Assembly: GCA_964365025.1 (NCBI GenBank)
Contig: CAYIOJ010000018.1
Coordinates: forward strand, 1 to 17,503
Direction of reading: 5' to 3'
DNA: 17,503 nucleotides
Source of the DNA: UBA10003 sp964365025
Lineage (GTDB): Bacteria; Patescibacteriota; Patescibacteriia; Magasanikbacterales; UBA10003
Notes under the pieces: generated by a model
What the model was told of the DNA's origin: nothing
Database searches by the model: none
What the model saw: only the letters and a program-made list of their open reading frames with translations
Position numbers and translations under genes: made by a program
Part shown: one piece after another, positions 6,977-13,400 of the stretch
How the letters are laid out: each line of letters starts with the position of its first letter
How positions within the stretch are numbered: the first letter of the stretch is position 1

Positions 6977-7684
6977 ATGATTGTTAAATCAATTAAAACC
7001 AGTATTTTTTCGGCCGGGGGCGATCTTTTCGTTTTTATCACGCGCTATCTCAAAAAAATTTCCGAACAATCAATAATTGTTGTCACCTCAAAAATCGTGG
7101 CGCTGGCGCAAGGGCGGACAGTTGACCCGCGAGAAATTTCCTGGGATGAATTGATTGCTAGAGAAAGTCAGTGGGCCATTCCCACCAAGTATTGTTATCT
7201 TACTCTAAAAGAAGGAATGATCGCGCCCAACGCCGGCATTGACAAATCCAACGCTGATGGAAAATGGATTTTGTGGCCAGCCGACAGTTATGGAGTGGCG
7301 GAGAGTTTGCGGCAGAGATTGAGTCATCATTGCAGAATAAAAAAATTAGGAGTTTTAATTACCGATAGCCGTGTCTTGCCTTTGCGCAAAGGAATTACCG
7401 GCGTGGCTTTGGGCTATGCCGGTTTTAAAGGCCTGCGCGACTATGTTGGCAAAAGTGATATTTTTGGACGGAAATTGAAAATGTCGCGCACCAATGTGGC
7501 TGACAGTTTGGCGGCCACGGCAGTGCTTTTGATGGGCGAAGCAGACGAGCAGACGCCAATGGCTGTGATTGAAGACGCGCCGGTGGAATTTGTTTTCAAA
7601 CAGAATAAAAGAGAATTGAAAATTAATCCGGCCGCTGATTTGTATCGGCCTTTGTTTGAAAGGTTTTTAAAAAGACGGAAATAA
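6977..7684 (+). CDS. CofE/FolC2-like gamma-glutamyl ligase (COG1478 family)
   Basis: The 235-residue protein belongs to the family of coenzyme F420-0:L-glutamate ligase, GTP-dependent enzymes that add glutamate to a carboxylate. Typical blocks are SIIVVTSKIVALAQGRTV near the N-terminus and NAGIDKSNADGKWILWP. LGVLITDSRVLPLRKGITGVALGYAG, DIFGRKLKMSRTNVADSLAA and LLMGEADEQTP follow. No other F420 biosynthesis gene is in the window. Family members in bacteria without F420, notably Chlamydia, can replace folylpolyglutamate synthase FolC. Directly after a DHFR-like gene, folate polyglutamylation is therefore the better guess here, though it is inferred. It starts 7 nt after the reductase stop and ends 3 nt before tsaC. 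Confidence 0.88.
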   Translation: MIVKSIKTSIFSAGGDLFVFITRYLKKISEQSIIVVTSKIVALAQGRTVDPREISWDELIARESQWAIPTKYCYLTLKEGMIAPNAGIDKSNADGKWILWPADSYGVAESLRQRLSHHCRIKKLGVLITDSRVLPLRKGITGVALGYAGFKGLRDYVGKSDIFGRKLKMSRTNVADSLAATAVLLMGEADEQTPMAVIEDAPVEFVFKQNKRELKINPAADLYRPLFERFLKRRK

Positions 7685-7687
7685 TTT

Positions 7688-8302
7688 GTGTTAAAAAAAA
7701 TTATTGAATATTTAAAAAATGGTGGAGTGATAGTGTATCCGACTGAAACCGCTTATGCTTTGGGTTGCGATGCCACCAATCAGCGGGCGGTGGATTTGGT
7801 GTTTAAATTAAAAAAGCGAGCCAAGAGCAAAACACTGCCTTTGATTGTCGGGTCGCTCGCAATGGTGAAAAAGTATTGCCAAATGTCGGCGGCGGAAGAG
7901 CGGCTGGCCAAAAAATATTGGCCGGGAGCGTTGACAATGATATTAAATGTTTTGTCCTCTCATTCCCATGAAGCTTGTCCCCGAGCGGCATCGGGGAATG
8001 GGAATTCAGCATTTTTAGCCAAAGGCATTGTGGCAAAAGATGGCACGGTGGCCATAAGAGTTTCAAGCAATAAAATGGCGCGGGAATTGTCGCGCGGACT
8101 CGGAGCGCCGCTTGTTTCCACCTCGGCCAATTTGGCGGGGGAAGGCGAGTGTTATTCTGTCAATAATGCTAAAAAAAGTTTTTCTGATTCAGTGATATTT
8201 TTAGACGGCGGCCGTTTGAAAAAACAAAAGCCATCAACAATTGTAAAAATTGAAAACGGCAAAATTAAAATTTTGCGGCAAGGAGAAATAAAATTATGTT
8301 GA
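7688..8302 (+). CDS. tsaC: Threonylcarbamoyl-AMP synthase (TsaC/Sua5/YrdC family), with palindromic insertion
   Basis: This enzyme makes threonylcarbamoyl-AMP from threonine, bicarbonate and ATP, the first step of the t6A37 modification of ANN-reading tRNAs. GGVIVYPTETAYALGCDA, FKLKKRAKSKTLPLIV (the KR/K/P motif), YWPGALTMIL, GTVAIRVSSN and LVSTSANLAGEG are hallmark blocks. The start is a GTG 3 nt after the upstream stop. It ends in TGA and overlaps rsmA by 7 nt (ATG within TTATGTTGA). Between TMILNV and GTVAIRV, where relatives have a short loop, about 25 residues are present (about 90-115) and are partly encoded by a palindromic repeat. The reading frame is intact and the insertion lies in a loop, so the enzyme is probably functional. 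Confidence 0.94.
   Translation: MLKKIIEYLKNGGVIVYPTETAYALGCDATNQRAVDLVFKLKKRAKSKTLPLIVGSLAMVKKYCQMSAAEERLAKKYWPGALTMILNVLSSHSHEACPRAASGNGNSAFLAKGIVAKDGTVAIRVSSNKMARELSRGLGAPLVSTSANLAGEGECYSVNNAKKSFSDSVIFLDGGRLKKQKPSTIVKIENGKIKILRQGEIKLC
7962..8005 (+). repeat. Palindromic element inserted in frame in tsaC
   Basis: An outer stem ATTCCCAT (7962-7969) pairs with ATGGGAAT (7998-8005). An inner stem TCCCCGA (7978-7984) pairs with TCGGGGA (7991-7997) around GCGGCA. The 8 unpaired bases on the left arm make the fold asymmetric. It encodes the odd stretch HSHEACPRAASGNGN in the tsaC frame. Confidence 0.75.
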
Positions 8303-9171
8303 TTCATCCGGACAAATCACGCGGGCAGAATTTTTTGAAAGATAAAAATATTTTGGCCAAAATTATTGACGCCGGAGAATTAAAATCATCTGATACAGTG
8401 TTGGAAATCGGCGCAGGCACGGGCGTGCTTACGGCTGAATTGGCCAAGCAAGTGAAAAAAGTAGTTTCGTTTGAAATTGATAAAAAATTGATTCCAGTTC
8501 TTCAAGAAAATTTGAAGGATTTTGATAATGTAGAAATTTTCAATGAAAGTATACTAGAATGTCATCCCCGCGAAAGCGGGGATCTAGGGAAATCGGGCAG
8601 TTTATGGATTCCCGCTTGCGCGGGAATGACAGACGCGATGCTTACAAAATACAAACTTATTGCCAACATTCCTTACAACATCACTTCCGCAATTTTGGAA
8701 AAATTTTTATCAGTAGAGAGGCCGCCGGAATTGATTGTTTTATTGGTTCAGAAAGAAGTGGCCGAGCGCGTTTGCGCCAATCCGGGGGAAATGTCAATTT
8801 TGTCTGTGATGGCGCAGTATTATGGCGAGCCGAAAATCATCGCGTGCGTGCCGCCGTCCGCCTTTTGGCCAGTGCCCAAAGTTGATAGCGCCATTTTGAA
8901 AATAGTTATAAATCGTCATCCCGAACTTGTTTCGGGATCTCACGAGATGCTGAAACAAGTTCAGCATGACGCTGTGCGATTTTTCTCCATTGTCAAAGCC
9001 GGTTTTAGCCAGCGGCGCAAGATGTTGAAAAATAATTTACGCGCCTTGGGCGATGAAAAAATTATTGCCGCGGCTATGCGTAAAGCAGGTATTGGAGAAA
9101 AAGCCCGCGCGCAAGAATTGACTGTGGAGCAATGGGTAGATTTGGCTAAAAAATTTGACACTCATTTATAA
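8296..9171 (+). CDS. rsmA: 16S rRNA dimethyladenosine transferase RsmA/KsgA with two in-frame palindromic insertions
   Basis: This SAM-dependent enzyme dimethylates the two adjacent adenines at the 3' end of 16S rRNA during small-subunit maturation. Visible blocks are the N-terminal KSRGQNFLKD, the SAM-binding VLEIGAGTGVLTAELA and VSFEID. The catalytic NIPYNIT, FWPVPKVDSAILKI, and the C-terminal helical GFSQRRKMLKNNLRAL follow. At 291 residues it is somewhat long for a small-genome member. The excess is two inserts translated from palindromic repeats: about residues 89-113, between NESILE and the strand leading to NIPYNIT, and about 207-226, between SAILKIVI and the C-terminal helices. Both keep the frame. 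An AAGGAG SD (8280-8285) lies 10 nt upstream, and the start overlaps the tsaC stop. It is the last gene of the operon, and the next promoter overlaps its 3' end. Confidence 0.96.
   Translation: MLIHPDKSRGQNFLKDKNILAKIIDAGELKSSDTVLEIGAGTGVLTAELAKQVKKVVSFEIDKKLIPVLQENLKDFDNVEIFNESILECHPRESGDLGKSGSLWIPACAGMTDAMLTKYKLIANIPYNITSAILEKFLSVERPPELIVLLVQKEVAERVCANPGEMSILSVMAQYYGEPKIIACVPPSAFWPVPKVDSAILKIVINRHPELVSGSHEMLKQVQHDAVRFFSIVKAGFSQRRKMLKNNLRALGDEKIIAAAMRKAGIGEKARAQELTVEQWVDLAKKFDTHL
8561..8630 (+). repeat. Inverted pair of REP-like units inserted in rsmA (element 1)
   Basis: GTCATCCCCGC...GCGGGGATC (8561-8584) and its near-inverse GGATTCCCGC...GCGGGAATGAC (8606-8630) flank about 20 nt. Each unit is itself a hairpin (CCCCGC GAAA GCGGGG in the first), and the outer GTCAT/ATGAC ends pair. 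It is read through as HPRESGDLGKSGSLWIPACA and following residues, a peptide I recognise as a product of a repeat family scattered in bacterial genomes. Confidence 0.88.
8914..8971 (+). repeat. Inverted pair of REP-like units inserted in rsmA (element 2)
   Basis: The 58-nt element is bounded by CGTCAT and ATGACG. It has two hairpins, CCCGAA-CTTGT-TTCGGG (8920-8936) and GCTGAA-ACAAG-TTCAGC (8949-8965). The two loops are complementary and the halves are near-inverse copies. It is translated as RHPELVSGSHEMLKQVQHD, also a recognisable repeat-derived peptide. It is a different family from element 1. Confidence 0.88.
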
Positions 9172-9183
9172 GCGCGGTACAAT
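9155..9183 (+). promoter_or_regulatory. Near-consensus promoter for the small coiled-coil gene
   Basis: TTGACA (9155-9160) is followed after 17 bp by TACAAT (9178-9183, 5 of 6). It overlaps the last codons of rsmA. Transcription would begin near 9190, giving a leader of about 100 nt that contains two hairpins. Confidence 0.75.
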
Positions 9184-9206
9184 TATTATCAGCTTGTGGA
9201 TAAAAT

Positions 9207-9275
9207 AAAGGGCATTGACCCTTTGATATCTGCACTCGCTCGGAAGAGCAAACAAGTTTGCTCTTCTCTCGCTCG
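9207..9275 (+). repeat. Hairpin plus 24-bp perfect palindrome between CTCGCTCG direct repeats
   Basis: AAAGGG-CATTGA-CCCTTT (9207-9224) forms a small hairpin. Further on, GAAGAGCAAAC (9243-9253) and GTTTGCTCTTC (9256-9266) form an 11-bp perfect inverted repeat with 2 nt between. CTCGCTCG occurs immediately before (9235-9242) and almost immediately after (9268-9275) the palindrome. There is no T-tract, so a terminator is unlikely. It may be a small mobile palindrome or a 5'-leader structure. Confidence 0.65.
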
Positions 9276-9292
9276 TTTGATAATAGAAATTT

Positions 9293-9625
9293 ATGGCAGA
9301 ACCAAATCAAAACAAAATTGAGATCTCAACCAATGAAATTATGGATTTTTTGGTAAAGCATATGGTGATAAAAGAGGAATTAAAAGAGTTGGAAGAGAAA
9401 ATAGAAAGTAATTTAAAATTAGAACTAAATAAGCAGAAATTGGATATTTTGGACGCGGTTGATGATAAATTAGCTCACTTGAAGGGCGATTTGGTGGTTT
9501 TGATGAGAAAAGAGGATAAGAAAGTCGTTGCTTTGGTTGAAATTTTAAGAGAAGATAAAGTTATCGCGCCAGAAAAGGCCGAAACTGTTTTAAAGATGGA
9601 GCCATTTCCACAATTGTCTGTTTAA
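9293..9625 (+). CDS. Small coiled-coil protein of unknown function
   Basis: The 110-residue, highly charged protein has no signal peptide or membrane segment. Residues of about 20-75 (KEELKELEEKIESNLKLE and on) have heptad-like spacing of Leu/Ile between Lys/Glu, which predicts a long coiled coil. LAHLKGDLVVLMRKEDKKV and a C-terminal helix ending in PFPQ follow. It resembles small conserved proteins I associate with CPR genomes, but I can assign no function. ATG 9293 has no SD. It has its own strong promoter and hairpin-containing leader, and a strong terminator follows, so it is a monocistronic unit. Confidence 0.8.
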   Translation: MAEPNQNKIEISTNEIMDFLVKHMVIKEELKELEEKIESNLKLELNKQKLDILDAVDDKLAHLKGDLVVLMRKEDKKVVALVEILREDKVIAPEKAETVLKMEPFPQLSV

Positions 9626-9651
9626 ATAAACGGTTGTCAGGCGTTTCGTCC

Positions 9652-9685
9652 AAAGAAATCCACACTGGTGTGGTTTTCTTTTTTT
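9652..9685 (+). terminator. Rho-independent terminator of the coiled-coil gene
   Basis: AAAGAAATCCACAC (9652-9665) pairs with GTGTGGTTTTCTTT (9668-9681) over 14 positions with a single mismatch and a TG loop. A T-run continues to 9685. It lies just before the next promoter. Confidence 0.85.
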
Positions 9686-9686
9686 A

Positions 9687-9695
9687 TGGTATAAT
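9687..9695 (+). promoter_or_regulatory. Extended -10 promoter, leaderless, for the surface-protein operon
   Basis: TGG directly precedes a perfect TATAAT (9690-9695). The next ATG begins 7 nt later at 9703, where transcription should start. No clear -35 box is seen, as expected for an extended -10 promoter. The mRNA would be leaderless. Confidence 0.7.
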
Positions 9696-9702
9696 ATACC
9701 CG

Positions 9703-10488
9703 ATGGATGATTCATTTAATCCACAACCGCCATCGCGCTTAACCAGAAGCGAAAAGTTGGGCTTTGCCGGCCTGATTATTTTGGCAATCGCGGTAATTTA
9801 TCTGGGGTTTAGCCAGATGGGCAACAATATTAAGAGCCCATTTCTGGCGCGCTGGGCCGCGTCACTGGCGAAAAATAATATGGAAGACGCCAAAGAGTTA
9901 AATGCCGAAGAACAGATGGCAATGCTCAAAACCAAAGACACGGACAAAGATGGTTTGTCCGATTATGACGAATTGAATATCTACCAGACCAGTCCGTACA
10001 TCGCGGACACTGATTCGGACGGCGTGTCGGATAAAATAGAAATTGAAAAAAATACTGACCCGAATTGTCCGGTTGGCAAGAATTGTAAATCGGAATTGGC
10101 TAACCCGACGGCCGGTACCAGCACTACGACCACTTTGGCTTTGCCGTTTTCCGCCGGGCCAACTGCGGACCAATTATTGTTGCAATCCATTTTCGGTAAT
10201 AATCCCGACCCCAAAATTATCCGCGAATTTTTATCAAAACAGGGGATAGACAAAAAAACACTGGACGCTTTCAGCGACGCGGAATTATTGCAAACATTTA
10301 AAGAAATCACCAGCGCCACCTCCACGCCATTGACTAACGCGCCCGCGTTGCCGACGACACCGGTTGATTACAATAATTTATCCGCCGGCCAGTTGCGGGA
10401 TTTGTTAAAACAGCAGGGCGTGTCCGAGGAAGCGTTGAAAAAAATCAGTGATAAAGATTTGTTGGAAATGGTGAAGGAAATGAAATAA
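9703..10488 (+). CDS. Membrane-anchored protein with thrombospondin type 3-like calcium loops and a duplicated C-terminal motif
   Basis: The 261-residue protein has a short N-terminus rich in Pro and Arg and one membrane segment (about 19-36, LGFAGLIILAIAVIYLGF). The rest is probably outside the cell. Two Asp-rich calcium-binding loops follow, DTDKDGLSDYDE (79-90) and DTDSDGVSDKIE (102-113), the thrombospondin type 3 pattern common in bacterial surface proteins. A Thr/Ser/Pro-rich linker follows. Two copies of a helical motif of about 34 residues then appear (169-203 and 227-261), each of the form LR-x-L-x-K-Q-G-[IV]-x5-L-x-x-[FI]-S-D-x-[DE]-L-L. ATG 9703 is chosen because the frame upstream to 9634 runs through a terminator and promoter. 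The giant gene follows after 4 nt, so the two are probably co-transcribed and may act together at the surface. The exact function is unknown. Confidence 0.88.
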   Translation: MDDSFNPQPPSRLTRSEKLGFAGLIILAIAVIYLGFSQMGNNIKSPFLARWAASLAKNNMEDAKELNAEEQMAMLKTKDTDKDGLSDYDELNIYQTSPYIADTDSDGVSDKIEIEKNTDPNCPVGKNCKSELANPTAGTSTTTTLALPFSAGPTADQLLLQSIFGNNPDPKIIREFLSKQGIDKKTLDAFSDAELLQTFKEITSATSTPLTNAPALPTTPVDYNNLSAGQLRDLLKQQGVSEEALKKISDKDLLEMVKEMK

Positions 10489-10492
10489 TTTT

Positions 10493-13400
10493 ATGTTCCA
10501 AGATTGGAGGAACAAAAGAAAAAAAGTTTGGCTAAGCGTGTTCGTGATGGCATTGAGTTTTAATTTTGTTGTGATTAAAACAGTACGCGCTGTTCTTCCC
10601 GCTCCTTTGCCAGTGACAATTATAGCAGAGCCAGTTGACGAAATTAAAAAAGGCATTGGTGCTACCATAACTACCGCGCTTTGGAGCGGTTTGGGATATT
10701 TTATTGATAAATTGACCTATGAAACCGCGGTTTGGCTAGCCAGCGGCAATCTGGGACAAAAACCTTTGTGGATGACTTCCGGTGGCGCGTTTTTTGATAC
10801 TATTGCCGATGGCGCGATTGGCGAGATGGTTTACGCTATTGGCGATAATAATGCTTTTTTGAAAAAATATGGCATTAGTTTATGCGTGCCGCCGGATTTA
10901 AAATTTCAAATGTGGCTGCAGCTTGAGATGGCGGAACAATGGCAGCCAGCCACGCCGCACTGCAGTTTTAAACAAATTAAAAATTCTTGGCAGCAACTGA
11001 ATCCTTACTCTGATGATTATAATCCGCAACGCGCCCGGCAGGCCTTAAGTGGAATTGGCGTTGGTTTTAGGCCAGGTCAAAATGACCTTTCCGTATTACT
11101 TGGCACCAATTCAGCTATTAGTGAATACTCCGCGCGTCAGAAAGAATGGGCAAAAGACGAGGCCGATTACAGCGGCAAGGTCGTTGCTCCAAAGGACACT
11201 AGCGGTCAGGCCAAGGTGCCGGTCAGCACTATTGAAAAACTATTTGAGGAAGTTCCCACCGGCGAAGACACCAAAAAAGCAAAAATCGCTCAAAGTCAAT
11301 CCACTTCTGACGCTTTGGCTCAAGGAAATATCTCCGGTGTTTTTACTAATGTCGGACGTATTTTTGTTAATACCTTGACCAATAAGTTGATGACTAAGAT
11401 GATGAATAAGGGTCTTTTGGCTTTAAGTGATTTGTTTGGAAGTGATGAAACTACCGCTTCTCCCGAAGCCCAAGTCGTTGGAGGCCGGCAAGCGGCGGAA
11501 ATTGCGTTTGCGGAATTTTTAAAACCAAATTTGCCATCAGTAGAGCAATGGAATTATACCGGTGAATTGGCGGCTGATTGCTCCGGTAATCCTTCGCCTT
11601 ATTGCGGTGTGATGGACAATTCTTTGCAAACGGCTCTGGCGCAGGCAGAGTCAGGCGGGGCAATGACTGTGAAAGAGGCGTTGGAAAAAGGATTTTTGCA
11701 TGGAGATTGGTTTTTATTGCCTCCAAATAGCGATTGTCCAAGAGAGGCCTATTGTTATGAAAATTTGGTAAAGTTGCGCCAGTTGCGTATTTTGCCCATT
11801 GGTTGGGAGTTGGCGGCTAAGGCCTCGTCGGCTGACGCGCCAACAAGTTTGAAGAAAGCTATAGACGCTTTTGCCGATCCAGCCGCTAATAATAAATTTT
11901 ATCATTTAATTGATCCGTATTGGATTCTCAAAGCACCGGTGGCCAAATGCGGAGCAATGGCTTATAGCGCCAATTTTTTAATGTCGCCCCAAGCAGACGG
12001 CACTGGCGGACAGCGCGTTGAATACTGCGCCGATGTTCAAAACTGCGTGGACGAGGACGAAAATGGCCAATGCAACAAAGGCAGTTGGGGATATTGCCAG
12101 AAAGAAAAAAATCGCTGGCTTTTGGGAGCGGATTCCTGCGACGCGCAGTTTAACACCTGCACCACTTATGCCAATAGTAAAGGCCAGACCGCGTCGTATT
12201 TAGCCAATACCATTGAAAAAAGTATCTGCAATGCCGACAATGTCGGGTGCCGCGCTTATTCAACTTTTGCCGATTTGTCAAGCGACCAGTGGCAGTGGAA
12301 TTTGAACAAAAAAATATATTTTGACAAGGACGCGCAATCTTGCGATTACGCGAACGAGGGCTGTTCACAATTTGTCCGCACCGGATTTGGTTTGATTGGC
12401 GGCGCGGAAGTGAGTAATGAAAAGGTGAATTTGAAAAAAGCGCCGGAATACTATAATTGTTATGGTGAGACACTAGCGGCTGCGAATAATTATCAGTTTA
12501 GTTCTTCCACACCATGGGCGGTGAACAAAGCTGACCTTAGCAAAATTTTTGATTCTTGGAAATCGCAAAACAAAGAGCAATGCGGCCGTTTTGCGTCTGT
12601 TTGTTCTTATGATGAAGTCGGTTGCGAGAAATACACACCGGCCAACAATGATTTGCCCATTCCGGGTATTTTGACTGAAAATGATTTGTGTCCTTCTGGA
12701 TGCGCAGGTTATGAGGCATTTAAACAGCAAGACACTTTGTTTGAAATCGCTCCAACGCAGTTGGCGTATTTTATTCCCGCCACCGCCAAATCATGCGAAG
12801 CCATAGAGACCGGTTGCGATGAATTTATAAATTTAGAGGCGCAGACAGTTGGCGGCGAGGGCAAGGAGTATTACACCGAATTGCGCCAGTGCAGTCAAAA
12901 TGAAAATGACGGCGCGGTGTTCTATACTTGGGAGGGGTCTGACACTGCAGGGTATCAGTTAAGGTCTTTTAATTTGAAATTTACGAGCGCCACGGATAAA
13001 TCGCCAGCGAGCACTCTGCCAATAGATAATGATTATTTAGCCAAATGTTCCGAGGCGCTGTATAAGACCAAAGCCGCCGATGCCGACTGCCGCGAATTTT
13101 ACGACAAAGACGGTAATAAATCATATCGGCTATATACAAAAACAATTACTGTTTCTGCCACAGATTGCAAAAAATTGCGCAAAACCGTATCAGACGAGTC
13201 ATCTTGTGATTCCACGAGTGGCGTGTGGGAGTCAAACCAAAAAATTTGCACATATTTAGCTATTCCCAAAGAAGGCCAGTCATGCAAAGCAGCTGTTGTT
13301 GGTTGTCGCGCGTACAAAGGCAATGCGGGTAATAATTTTTTTGACTTGCCGGGATTTCCAATTACTTTTGAAAATGGCACTGTTGGCCAAGACGCAAAAC

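Noticed and set aside
8559..8885. Plus-strand 108-codon frame beginning MSSPRKRGS inside rsmA
   Set aside because: Its start is simply the alternative-frame reading of the palindromic repeat, and the remainder is out of frame with conserved RsmA sequence.
8561..8971. Possible CRISPR-like repeats in rsmA
   Set aside because: The two palindromic elements differ in sequence, are not regularly spaced and are translated in frame; there are no identical direct repeats with spacers.
9634..9702. Upstream GTG start for the anchored calcium-loop protein
   Set aside because: The stretch contains a strong terminator hairpin and the TGG-TATAAT promoter, so it is unlikely to be translated; ATG 9703 fits.
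11049..11378. 109-codon plus-strand frame inside the giant gene
   Set aside because: It is in a different frame from the giant protein, begins at an internal GTG and has no family features.
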